A stretch of 6,968 bases of DNA from NCBI GenBank assembly GCA_020851835.1, contig JADZBZ010000237.1, positions 1-6,968 on the forward strand. The letters are read 5' to 3'. Positions 1 to 6,541 of the stretch are shown in pieces. Below the pieces are notes generated by a model, which worked only from the letters and a program-made list of their open reading frames with translations, ran no database searches and was not told the DNA's origin. This stretch comes from Acidobacteriota bacterium. GTDB lineage: Bacteria; Acidobacteriota; Vicinamibacteria; Vicinamibacterales; UBA2999. How positions within the stretch are numbered: position 1 is the stretch's first letter; each line of letters begins with the position of its first letter. Both the position numbers and the translations under genes were made by a program.

Positions 1-132
1 CGGTACGTGTTGCTGCTGCCGGGAGACGCGGTGCGTGGCTTCGCGATCGTCCTGATCGTCTGCGTGCTGGCGAGCGCGCTGGCCATTCGAGCCGCGTTGG
101 CAGTCGATCCGGCGACCGCCATCGGAGGGTGA
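1..132 (+). CDS. ABC transporter permease, FtsX/MacB type, C-terminal end (partial)
   Basis: The reading frame is open from the first base to a TGA at 130-132 and gives 43 residues. They contain one hydrophobic segment (about residues 14-34, core FAIVLIVCVLASALAI) followed by the ending RAALAVDPATAIGG. A last transmembrane helix followed by 'R.AL.VDPA.AI.G' is the usual C-terminus of FtsX-domain permeases (MacB, LolC/E, DevC relatives), which work with a cytosolic ATPase to drive export or lipoprotein/lipid extraction. The next gene is exactly such an ATPase, 1 nt downstream, which supports the call. The N-terminal part, including the periplasmic domain that would indicate the substrate, lies outside the window. 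Family is fairly secure from the ending and the context; the substrate is unknown. Confidence 0.72.
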   Translation, partial: RYVLLLPGDAVRGFAIVLIVCVLASALAIRAALAVDPATAIGG

Positions 133-133
133 C

Positions 134-853
134 GTGAAGGACGCCGGCATCGAGATCGAAGGGCTGAGCAAACGCTACGGCACCGGCGACACCGCCGTCC
201 AGGCGCTGGTGGACGTCAACATGTCGGTCGCTCCCGGCGAAGTCGTGGGACTTGTCGGACCGAGTGGATCCGGAAAGACGACGCTGCTGAAGTGCCTGGG
301 CGCTGTCATCGAGCCCACGCGCGGGCGAGTGACCGTGGGGGGCACGGTCATCTACGATGACGGATGGAGAATCAGTGACCTCCGGGTGCTGCGGCGCGAT
401 CGGATCGGGTTCATCTTCCAGGCACCGTATCTGATCCCGTTTCTCGACGCTACCGACAACGTGGCGCTGCTGCCCATGCTGGCCGGACAGCCCAACGGCC
501 AGGCGCGTGCCCGCGCCAGGGAGCTGCTGGAAGCGCTCGATGTGGTCCACCGCGCCACGGCACTGCCCTCGGAGTTGTCCGGTGGTGAGCAGCAGAGAGT
601 CTCGATCGCGCGAGCGCTGGCGAATCGACCGCCGGTGATCCTGGCCGACGAACCCACCGCACCGCTCGACACCGAACGAGGTCTGGCGGTCATGCGCATC
701 CTCGAGGACATGGCGCGCCTGTACGAGACCGCCATCGTTGTCGTGACCCACGACGAGAAGATCATTCCCACCTTCAAGCGTATCTACAACATTCGCGACG
801 GACGGACAGTCGAAGAAGCGGCGGCGGGTCGTTCACTCCACGCGACCAGTTGA
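134..853 (+). CDS. ABC transporter ATP-binding protein (MacB/LolD/DevA-like)
   Basis: A 239-residue ATPase subunit that would hydrolyse ATP at the inner face of the membrane to power the FtsX-type permease encoded just upstream. All nucleotide-binding motifs are present: Walker A GPSGSGKT (42-49), Q-loop Gln96 in FIFQAP, signature LSGGEQQR (148-155), Walker B VILADE (168-173, catalytic Glu173), D-loop PLD (177-179) and switch His206 in VVTHDE. Length and the 'IGFIFQ' stretch fit the MacB/LolD/DevA branch of exporters. The start is GTG, 1 nt after the permease stop; GGAGGG at 124-129 inside the end of the permease gene is a good ribosome binding site. The two genes are therefore one operon, probably with a membrane-fusion protein further upstream. 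The substrate cannot be told. No clear intrinsic terminator follows. Confidence 0.95.
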   Translation: MKDAGIEIEGLSKRYGTGDTAVQALVDVNMSVAPGEVVGLVGPSGSGKTTLLKCLGAVIEPTRGRVTVGGTVIYDDGWRISDLRVLRRDRIGFIFQAPYLIPFLDATDNVALLPMLAGQPNGQARARARELLEALDVVHRATALPSELSGGEQQRVSIARALANRPPVILADEPTAPLDTERGLAVMRILEDMARLYETAIVVVTHDEKIIPTFKRIYNIRDGRTVEEAAAGRSLHATS

Positions 854-913
854 TGCGTGGTGGCGCCACGGCCTGGAGTGCTCAGGGTTCAGGGGACGGG
901 CAGCACCCGCTAC

Positions 914-941
914 TTGACAAAAGTTGCTATATACATATATT
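914..941 (+). promoter_or_regulatory. Sigma-70-type promoter for the ArsR-hyf operon
   Basis: A perfect -35 box TTGACA (914-919) is followed after 16 nt by TATATT (936-941), a 5-of-6 match to the -10 consensus. Transcription would start near 948, about 65 nt before the regulator's ATG. A perfect TATAAT also lies at 944-949, but it is 24 nt from the TTGACA and has no good -35 of its own at normal spacing, so it is second choice. The block 923-960 is strikingly AT-rich within GC-rich DNA, as expected for a promoter. It sits in the only sizeable gap between the ABC operon and the hyf operon. Confidence 0.6.
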
Positions 942-960
942 CATATAATCACTTGTATGA
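941..960 (+). promoter_or_regulatory. Candidate operator: 8-4-8 inverted repeat over the transcription start
   Basis: TCATATAA (941-948), spacer TCAC (949-952), TTGTATGA (953-960). The reverse complement of the right arm is TCATACAA, so 7 of 8 arm positions match. The site begins at the last base of the proposed -10 box and covers the predicted start point, where a bound dimer would block RNA polymerase. The next gene encodes an ArsR-family dimeric repressor, and such proteins commonly bind AT-rich dyads at their own promoters. Binding by this particular protein is inference. Confidence 0.5.
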
Positions 961-1013
961 GCTGACACGGGCACGGAATTCGGCCGAAGACAGCGCGCGA
1001 CCCAGGTGACCTG

Positions 1014-1355
1014 ATGGCGGCGACCCAACTTCAAACCTTCAAAGCCCAGTTCTTTCGGGCGCTCGCCCACCCCGTGCGGATCAAGATCCTCGAGATCCTG
1101 ATTGGCGGGGATCGCAGTGTCCAGGAGCTGCAGGCGAGCTTGGGGTTGGAGCAGCCAGTGGTGTCACAGCAGCTCTCGGTCTTGCGTAACCAGGGCATCG
1201 TGACGTCCCAAAAATTTGGCCTGTCGGTGCGGTACGCGTTGCGGGACCCGGCCATTGAAGAGCTCCTCGACGTGGCTCGCCGCATTTTCAACAACCATCT
1301 GGTGGGCACGGGAGTGATGCTCCGCGAGTTGCGGCGAGAAGCCCGCCGGGGGTAG
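1014..1355 (+). CDS. ArsR/SmtB-family winged-helix regulator, cysteine-free
   Basis: A 113-residue transcription factor, the normal length for the ArsR family, which act as dimers and usually repress until a signal releases them from DNA. The motifs are LAHPVRIKILEIL (17-29), SVQEL (35-39), recognition helix SQQLSVLRNQGIV (51-63), wing SQKFGLSVRYAL (65-76) and a C-terminal dimerisation helix (about 79-97). There is no cysteine anywhere, so the classic alpha-3 CxC metal site and thiol/persulfide sensing are excluded; a C-terminal His/Asp site is not convincing either. The ATG has AGGTGA at 1004-1009 as ribosome binding site. It is the first gene after the promoter and inverted repeat, directly ahead of hyfB-like genes. 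The gene order and protein type recall M. tuberculosis Rv0081, the ArsR-type regulator of a formate-hydrogenlyase-like operon. Role as an autorepressor of the hyf operon is inferred; the signal is unknown. Confidence 0.92.
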   Translation: MAATQLQTFKAQFFRALAHPVRIKILEILIGGDRSVQELQASLGLEQPVVSQQLSVLRNQGIVTSQKFGLSVRYALRDPAIEELLDVARRIFNNHLVGTGVMLRELRREARRG

Positions 1356-1374
1356 TGCCGAAGGCCTCGTGGTG

Positions 1375-1458
1375 ATGGCCTGTGGCGTCCGCCCGGTCGC
1401 CCCATTACTGGCGGTGCTGGGATTGATCGGGTTGATCGTTTCGGCCATTGCGGGGTGA
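1375..1458 (+). CDS. Possible small single-helix membrane peptide (27 aa)
   Basis: A short frame lies between the regulator and hyfB. It starts at ATG 1375 (GTG codons at 1369 and 1372 are in the same frame) and ends with TGA 1456-1458. The peptide begins MACGVRPVAP and continues with an uninterrupted hydrophobic run, LLAVLGLIGLIVSAIAG, enough for one transmembrane helix. GAAGG at 1360-1364 is a plausible ribosome binding site, best spaced for the GTG at 1372. Its stop overlaps a GTG at 1455 that opens the hyfB frame (GTGA), which could couple translation. Against it: it is very short, open frames are frequent in GC-rich DNA, and no family is recognised. It could simply be leader sequence. 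Confidence 0.27.
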   Translation: MACGVRPVAPLLAVLGLIGLIVSAIAG

Positions 1459-1489
1459 ACTGTGCGACACACGAACTGTGGCTTCGACT

Positions 1490-1495
1490 GGAAGG
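1490..1495 (+). promoter_or_regulatory. Ribosome binding site deciding the hyfB copy 1 start
   Basis: GGAAGG lies 7 nt before GTG 1503. The frame is also open from GTG 1455, but that codon has no purine-rich site upstream and would add 16 residues (starting MNCATHELWL) with no counterpart in copy 2. The 1503 start makes the two paralogues begin at matching positions. Confidence 0.6.
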
Positions 1496-1502
1496 CGATG
1501 AT

Positions 1503-3542
1503 GTGACTGTCACCGATGTCGCCTACGGTCTGCCTCTCGCGCTGGCGCTCAGGTTCGGTATCGCGGTCGTGACGGGACTCACGGCAGGCCGCCGTGACGT
1601 CGCTCGGCGGGTGGCGTTCCTCGGTTCGGGAGTGGCCTCGCTCATCACCGGCCTGACGGCCGCCCGGGTTGTATGGTCCGGCACCCCCGCCGAGGGCGTG
1701 CTCTTCGTTCATCAAGCGGCCGGGGTCACCCTGGCGTATTCAATCGACGGGCTGGCGGCGTGGTTTCTGATGGTCTTGGCCGTGGTGGCCATCCCGATCG
1801 CGCTGTTCAGCCTCGGATACGTGGGAGGTCCGCATTGGAGCCGGCAGTCGGTCTTTCTCGGCATCACGTTCAACCTCCTGGTGGGCGCGATCGAAGTGGT
1901 GTTTGCCGCCAGTGATGCGGTGACGTTCCTGTGCGCCTGGGAACTGATGACGCTGGCCAGCGCCGCTCTCGTGGCCACCGAGCATCAGGAACGCGCCAGC
2001 CGGCGCGCCGCGTTTCTGTATCTGGTCATGTCGCACATCGGCACTGGCTGTCTGATCGCGGGATTCCTGATGTTGTCGGCGTGGTCCGGTTCTCTTTCGT
2101 TCTCGACGATACTGTCCGGCGTTCCGGCGCTCGGACCGACTCGGCACGTGTTGTTCGCCCTCTTCTTTCTCGGCTTTGGCGTCAAAGCCGGAATCGTCCC
2201 GCTCCATATCTGGCTCCCCGAGGCCCACCCGGCGGCGCCGACCAGCATCTCCGCGTTGATGTCGGGCGTGCTCATCAAGACAGGCGTCTACGGGATCGCG
2301 CGGGTCTGTGTGTTTGGCCTCGGCGTTCCTCCTCTCTCCTGGGGCGTGATCGTCGTCGTCGTCGGAGGGCTGTCGGCCGTGCTGGGCGTGTTGTATGCGC
2401 TGATGCAGCACGACCTCAAACGCTTGCTGGCGTACCACAGCATCGAGAACATCGGCATCATTTTCCTAGGCCTCGGCGCGGGGATGATGGGTATGGCGTA
2501 CGGGCGCGGCGACGTGGCCGCGGTGGGCGTGGCGGCCGGTCTCTACCATGTGCTGAACCACGCGGTGTTCAAGGGGTTGCTGTTCCTCGGGGCGGGAGGC
2601 GTCGTGATGGCCACGGGCACGCGGCAGATCGAGCAGTTCGGTGGGCTGCTGCGGCGGATGCCCTGGACGGGATTGTTCTTTCTCGTGGGCGCCATGGCGA
2701 TCTCCGGCCTGCCGCCCCTGAACGGCTTCGCCAGCGAATGGCTGACGTTTCAGGCGTTCCTGTTCGGCTTTCGCGGCTCGGGCGAGCCGCTCGTGTACTT
2801 GCTGTTCCCGATCGGAGGCGCCTTGTTGGCGCTGACGACGGCTCTGGCGGCGGCGTGTTTCGTGAAGGCCTTTGGCATGACGTTCCTGGCCCTGCCGCGG
2901 AGCCGGTCGGCGGCGGAGGCGGGCGAATCGCCGATGGTGATGCTCGCACCGCAGGCGTGGCTGGCGACGTGCTGCGTCGGGTTGGGCCTGTTCCCCGGCT
3001 TCGTGCTCCGGGCGCTTCAGGCGGCGATGGTGTCGCTACCCGGCCTGCAGCCGCCAGCGGACCTCGCGCAGGGTGGACTCGGGATGGCGTCGGGTCTGGA
3101 GTCGTTCGACCACGTCGTTCCCGCGCTCCTCGGAATGGCACTCGTGGCGGGGTTGGCCATCGCGGGGTTGCTGTCGGCGCGGCGAGGGGCGGCAGCGCGG
3201 CGAGTGCCGACGTGGGGGTGCGGAGGCGAGTTGACCGCGCGCACTGAATACACGGCGACGGCTTTCTCGAAGCCGCTGATGATGATCTTCCGGGGCGTGT
3301 ATCGGCCGACGCGTGCGGTCGAAGCGCTGAGCGATGTGTCAACCTATTTCACGCAGGAGGTGCGCTACCGGGCGGAGATCGAGCCGACGTTCGAGCGGTA
3401 CGTCTATGGCCCCCTCGTCGCCCTCGTGCTGCGCGTGGCCGCCGGCATGAAGGTCCTGCAGGCCGGTAGCCTCCATGCGTATCTCGCTTACGTGATCGTG
3501 ATGGTCGTGAGTCTCGTGCTGCTGGTGTGGTGGAGAAGTTGA
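1503..3542 (+). CDS. hyfB: HyfB-like (NuoL/M-type) ion-pumping membrane subunit, copy 1
   Basis: A 679-residue polytopic inner-membrane protein (about 16 hydrophobic segments), close to the length of E. coli HyfB. It belongs to the antiporter-like subunits of complex I, group 4 hydrogenases and Ehr complexes, which move H+ or Na+ across the membrane. Visible landmarks: TM5 Glu147 in CAWELM, TM7 Lys228 in FGVKAG, the signature WLPEAHPAAP (about 237-246), TM8 Lys259 in LIKTGVYG, Lys306 in DLKRLL, Lys357 in HAVFKGLLF and Glu412 in ASEWL. The C-terminal part has the HyfB-type PTWGCGGEL (about 569-577) and TATAFSKPL before a last helix. The GTG 1503 start is chosen for its ribosome binding site and agreement with copy 2; GTG 1455 (695 aa) is the alternative. 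It ends 2 nt before the copy 2 start proposed here. NuoL-like subunits of Mrp or DAB systems were considered, but the HyfC and HyfE neighbours decide for Hyf/Ehr. Confidence 0.92.
   Translation: MTVTDVAYGLPLALALRFGIAVVTGLTAGRRDVARRVAFLGSGVASLITGLTAARVVWSGTPAEGVLFVHQAAGVTLAYSIDGLAAWFLMVLAVVAIPIALFSLGYVGGPHWSRQSVFLGITFNLLVGAIEVVFAASDAVTFLCAWELMTLASAALVATEHQERASRRAAFLYLVMSHIGTGCLIAGFLMLSAWSGSLSFSTILSGVPALGPTRHVLFALFFLGFGVKAGIVPLHIWLPEAHPAAPTSISALMSGVLIKTGVYGIARVCVFGLGVPPLSWGVIVVVVGGLSAVLGVLYALMQHDLKRLLAYHSIENIGIIFLGLGAGMMGMAYGRGDVAAVGVAAGLYHVLNHAVFKGLLFLGAGGVVMATGTRQIEQFGGLLRRMPWTGLFFLVGAMAISGLPPLNGFASEWLTFQAFLFGFRGSGEPLVYLLFPIGGALLALTTALAAACFVKAFGMTFLALPRSRSAAEAGESPMVMLAPQAWLATCCVGLGLFPGFVLRALQAAMVSLPGLQPPADLAQGGLGMASGLESFDHVVPALLGMALVAGLAIAGLLSARRGAAARRVPTWGCGGELTARTEYTATAFSKPLMMIFRGVYRPTRAVEALSDVSTYFTQEVRYRAEIEPTFERYVYGPLVALVLRVAAGMKVLQAGSLHAYLAYVIVMVVSLVLLVWWRS
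3532..3535 (+). promoter_or_regulatory. Ribosome binding site deciding the hyfB copy 2 start
   Basis: GGAG (running into AAG) inside the last codons of copy 1 lies 9 nt before GTG 3545. Other in-frame starts are GTG 3527 and GTG 3530 (no ribosome binding site seen) and TTG 3539, which overlaps the copy 1 stop as TTGA but is only 3 nt from GGAG. GTG 3545 fits best. Confidence 0.5.
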
Positions 3543-3544
3543 GC

Positions 3545-5578
3545 GTGGAGGCACTGGTCGCTGTCGGCGTGCCCGTGGCGCTGGTTATCCGTCTCGCCAG
3601 TGTGGCCGCGGCACTCGGGCTCGCGCGTCACGCGCGCGCCTGCCGTTGGGCGGCCCTTGGGGCTTCCACCGTGGCGTCGCTGCTGACTGGCACGGTGGCC
3701 CTGCAAGTGATTGGGTCGGGTCACACGATCGACGGCGTGCTCTTCCGCCACACCGCGTCCGGCACCGTGCTCGGATACTCGGTGACGCCGTTGTCGGCCT
3801 GGTTTCTCATGGTGACCAGTCTGGTCGCCGTGCCCGTGGCGTTGTACAGCGCGGGGTACTTTGCCCATGCCGTCACGACGGCTCGGACGGCCGCCGTCGG
3901 CACGGCGTTCACGATCATGCTTGGCGCGATCGAGGTCGTGTTCGTGGCCGGTGGCGCGATCGAGTTCATCTGCGCCTGGGAGGTGATGACGCTGGCGACC
4001 TCGGCGCTGGTCGCGACGGAACACGAATCGAGGGCGAGCCGGCGGGCCGCGTACCTCTTCCTGGTGATGTCCCACGTCGGGACGGGCTGTCTCGTGGCTG
4101 GCTTCCTCATCCTGGCGGCGGCCGCCGGATCGCTGTCGTTCCCGGCCATCCTGTCCGGCCACATCGTGGTCGGACCGATGCGGGATCTGCTCTTCGCCCT
4201 GTTCTTCATCGGGTTCGGCGTGAAGGCGGGCCTGATTCCGTTTCACGTGTGGCTCCCCGAGGCGCATCCAGCGGCCCCCAGCAGCGTCTCCGCATTCATG
4301 TCGGCCGCGCTCATCACGGCGGGCATTTACGGTCTGTTCAGGGTGTGCGCCTTCGGTCTCGGTACGCCGGAAGTGAACTGGGCGCTCGTGATCCTGGCCG
4401 TTGGCGCCCTCTCCGCCATTCTCGGCGTGCTGTACGCGCTCAGTCAGACCGACATGAAGCGGCTCCTGGCCTACAGCACGATCGAGAACTCGGGGATCAT
4501 CGCCCTGGGTCTGGGGGCGGCGATGCTGGCCTTGGCCCACGGGCGCAGCACGCTGGCGGCCGTCGCGGTGACGGCCAGCCTGATGCACGTCCTGAATCAC
4601 GCTGTCTTCAAGGGACTCCTGTTCCTGTGTGCGGGAAGCATCGTGATGGCGACGGCTACACGGCAGATCGAGCAGTTCGGGGGCCTGCTGCGCCAGATGC
4701 CGTGGACGGGGGTGTGCTTTCTCGTCGGCGCCATGGCGATCTCGGGGCTACCGCTCTTGAACGGCTTCCCGAGCGAGTGGCTCACTTTCCAGGCGCTGCT
4801 GCTGGGGTTCACCTCGACACCGGGTTTGGTGCGCCTGAATCTGCCACTCGCCGCCGCTCTGCTGGCGTTGACAACCGGCCTGGCCGCCGCCTGTTTCGTG
4901 CGGGCGTTCGGCGTCACGTTCCTTGCGCTGCCGCGAACGCCGTCTGCGGCCGCCGCGCACGAGTCGCCGGTCGTGATGCTCGTGCCGCAGGTGTGTCTTG
5001 CGGTGCTGTGCGGGGGCCTTGGCCTGTTCCCCGGATTGGTGCTCGACGCGCTCAGGAGCGTGACGGGATCGCTGCCGGGCACGCAACCTGGCGTAGAGGT
5101 TCGGTCGATGGGGTTCGGGATGCCGTCCGGCCTCGGGTCGTTCGACCACGTCGTGCCCGCTCTGCTGGCGCTCGCCCTTCTGGTCGGAGTGATCGGGGCG
5201 GCGGCGCTGTCGTCCCGACGGAGAGCCGCCGCGAGGCGGGCGCCGACGTGGGGATGCGGTGGCGAACTGACCGCGAATGCCGCGTACACCGCAACGGCGT
5301 TTTCGAAGCCGTTGATGATGATCTTCCGAGCCGTGTACCGGCCGACGCGACAAGTCGACGCGTTGGCGGAGGTCTCACCCTACTTCGTGCAACAGGTGCG
5401 CTACCGTTCCGAGAACGAACCGATATTCGAGCGCTACGTGTACGGACCGCTGGTGAAGGGTGTCGTCCGCGCGGCGAGTGGGATGAAGGTGCTGCAGGCC
5501 GGGAGCCTGCACGCGTATCTGGCCTATGTGCTCGTGCTCGCGGTCATCCTGCTGATGTGGCTGGGAGGAACGACGTGA
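3545..5578 (+). CDS. hyfB: HyfB-like (NuoL/M-type) ion-pumping membrane subunit, copy 2
   Basis: A 677-residue paralogue of the preceding gene. The spacing of landmarks is constant (offset of one residue) at least to residue 411, so the two align there without net gaps. By hand count, 65 of 100 residues are identical between copy 1 residues 215-314 and the matching stretch here. TM5 Glu146 (CAWEVM), TM7 Lys227 (FGVKAG), Lys305 (DMKRLL), Lys356 (HAVFKGLLF) and Glu411 (PSEWL) are kept. The TM8 lysine is replaced by Thr258 (LITAGIYG), which resembles NuoL rather than NuoM in this segment. The C-terminal PTWGCGGEL and TATAFSKPL are identical to copy 1. Differences at many third codon positions show an old duplication, not a recent or assembly-made one. 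The gene is intact. It occupies a place where E. coli hyf has only one hyfB; a separate hyfD is not seen in the window. Its stop overlaps the hyfC start by 4 nt. Confidence 0.92.
   Translation: MEALVAVGVPVALVIRLASVAAALGLARHARACRWAALGASTVASLLTGTVALQVIGSGHTIDGVLFRHTASGTVLGYSVTPLSAWFLMVTSLVAVPVALYSAGYFAHAVTTARTAAVGTAFTIMLGAIEVVFVAGGAIEFICAWEVMTLATSALVATEHESRASRRAAYLFLVMSHVGTGCLVAGFLILAAAAGSLSFPAILSGHIVVGPMRDLLFALFFIGFGVKAGLIPFHVWLPEAHPAAPSSVSAFMSAALITAGIYGLFRVCAFGLGTPEVNWALVILAVGALSAILGVLYALSQTDMKRLLAYSTIENSGIIALGLGAAMLALAHGRSTLAAVAVTASLMHVLNHAVFKGLLFLCAGSIVMATATRQIEQFGGLLRQMPWTGVCFLVGAMAISGLPLLNGFPSEWLTFQALLLGFTSTPGLVRLNLPLAAALLALTTGLAAACFVRAFGVTFLALPRTPSAAAAHESPVVMLVPQVCLAVLCGGLGLFPGLVLDALRSVTGSLPGTQPGVEVRSMGFGMPSGLGSFDHVVPALLALALLVGVIGAAALSSRRRAAARRAPTWGCGGELTANAAYTATAFSKPLMMIFRAVYRPTRQVDALAEVSPYFVQQVRYRSENEPIFERYVYGPLVKGVVRAASGMKVLQAGSLHAYLAYVLVLAVILLMWLGGTT
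5563..5568 (+). promoter_or_regulatory. Ribosome binding site of hyfC
   Basis: GGGAGG lies 6 nt before GTG 5575, whose bases overlap the hyfB copy 2 stop (GTGA at 5575-5578). This fixes the hyfC start: the same frame is open far upstream to 3646 but that stretch is not coding. ATG 5602 is the only other close alternative and has a weaker site. Confidence 0.75.
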
Positions 5579-6531
5579 CGCTCGTGATCCAGGAAGCGCT
5601 CATGACCGCGGGCGCGGCCCTGCTGCAAGCGGTCGGTCTGCTCGCTGTCGCCCCGCTCCTGAAGACCGTCATCAAGAAGATGAAGGCCAGGCTCCAGAAT
5701 CGTCAGGGCCCGCCGCTGCTGCAGGGGTACTACGACCTGGCCAAGTGGTTCGGCAAGGAGGCGGTTCGATCCGAGACGGCATCGTGGATCTACGTGGCCG
5801 GGCCACGGGTCTATTTCGCGGCGGCGCTGGCCGCGACCACCTTGGTGCCGGTGGTGTTTGCGGCCGCTCCGCTCGAAGCGGCTGGCGGCATTCTGCTGCT
5901 GGTGGGGACGCTCGCGTTCGGACGGTTCGCCCTCGCCACCGCCGCCCTGGACACGGGCAGCCCGTTCGGTGGCATGGGCGCGAGCCGCGACATGACGATC
6001 GCCGCACTCGCCGAGCCGGCCCTCATGCTAGGACTCTTCGCCTCCGCGCTTGCGGCAGGCTCGATGAACCTGGGCGTCCTAATCAGGACACTGCTTCAAG
6101 GGGGCATTGCCCTCCACCCGAGCGATATGTTGGCGTTTGCGGGCCTCTTCATGATCGTCGTCGCCGAAACCGGTCGTATCCCCGTGGACAACCCTGCCAC
6201 CCACCTGGAACTGACGATGATCCACGAGGCCATGGTCCTCGAGTATGCCGGCCCGGACCTGGCATTGGTGGAGTGGGCCTCCGCCGTGAAGGAGTTGCTG
6301 TATCTCACGCTGCTTGCGGGCCTATTCATGCCGGTCGGCATGGCGACCACCACGGCGCCGGCTGCGTTGCTGGTCGGGTTCCTGGCGTGGACGGGCAAGG
6401 TGTTCGCTCTGGCCATCGCCGTGACACTCGTGGAGAGCACGAACGCCAAGCTGCGGTTGTTCCGGGTTCCCGAGCTGGTGGCTATCTCGCTCGGCCTCGC
6501 GTTTTTGGCGCTCGCGATCCGGTTCCTCTGA
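5575..6531 (+). CDS. hyfC: HyfC-like (NuoH/HycD-type) membrane anchor subunit
   Basis: A 318-residue membrane protein, close in length to E. coli HyfC. NuoH-type subunits sit where the membrane arm meets the peripheral catalytic arm and pass the redox energy to the pumps. Key stretches: RQGPPLLQGYYDLAKWF (43-59), matching the R-GP ... D--KLF motif of HyfC/HycD; LDTGSPFGGMGASRD (125-139), nearly the E. coli HyfC motif; and the acidic loop AETGRIPVD...HLEL...HEAMVLEY (197-224) with Glu198, Glu212, Glu218 and Glu223. Several transmembrane helices surround these loops. In the acidic loop, Ala-Thr-His replaces the Glu-Ala-Glu of E. coli HyfC after IP.D, a variant I associate with Ehr-like and formate-hydrogenlyase-like complexes rather than complex I itself. 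Start GTG 5575 overlaps the previous stop (GTGA), indicating translational coupling with hyfB copy 2. Confidence 0.94.
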   Translation: MTLVIQEALMTAGAALLQAVGLLAVAPLLKTVIKKMKARLQNRQGPPLLQGYYDLAKWFGKEAVRSETASWIYVAGPRVYFAAALAATTLVPVVFAAAPLEAAGGILLLVGTLAFGRFALATAALDTGSPFGGMGASRDMTIAALAEPALMLGLFASALAAGSMNLGVLIRTLLQGGIALHPSDMLAFAGLFMIVVAETGRIPVDNPATHLELTMIHEAMVLEYAGPDLALVEWASAVKELLYLTLLAGLFMPVGMATTTAPAALLVGFLAWTGKVFALAIAVTLVESTNAKLRLFRVPELVAISLGLAFLALAIRFL

Positions 6532-6541
6532 GGTTCTGCCC

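Noticed and set aside
855..906. Possible terminator after the ABC ATPase gene
   Set aside because: There is a short palindrome GTGGCGCCAC (860-869), a 5-bp stem CGTGG/CCACG (856-870) and a GTGCT/AGCAC pairing (878-906), but no stable long stem and no T-run, so an intrinsic terminator is not supported.
1423..1438. TTGATCG repeated twice with a 9-nt period, considered as an FNR-like or other regulator site
   Set aside because: It is a direct repeat, not the TTGAT-N4-ATCAA dyad. It coincides with repeated Leu-Ile-Gly codons of the small hydrophobic frame and lies downstream of the regulator gene.
1931..3247. Plus-strand 438-codon frame inside hyfB copy 1
   Set aside because: Arg/Gly-rich low-complexity translation, fully nested in a gene whose protein is clearly recognised.
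3488..4600. Minus-strand open frame of 370 codons opposite hyfB copy 2
   Set aside because: Composition is rich in His, Arg, Gln and Gly with no recognisable domain; it is the antisense shadow of a strongly conserved gene. Similar antisense frames (1740-2438, 2569-3342, 4748-5353) are rejected for the same reason.
3646..5574. Long open + frame running across hyfB copy 2 and joining hyfC (would make a 961-aa protein)
   Set aside because: The first 640 or so residues are Arg/Gly/Asp-rich with no membrane helices or motifs, typical of an out-of-frame reading of GC-rich DNA, and the region fully codes HyfB copy 2. HyfC begins at GTG 5575 with its own ribosome binding site.
1503..5578. Assembly artefact or very recent duplication explaining the two hyfB copies
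   Set aside because: The copies differ at many synonymous positions and at about a third of residues in the block counted, so they are old paralogues rather than a duplicated read or collapsed repeat.
1503..5578. Mrp antiporter or DAB-type bicarbonate uptake system
   Set aside because: Both use NuoL-like subunits, but here the partners are HyfC and HyfE types and no DabA-like or Mrp small subunits are visible.
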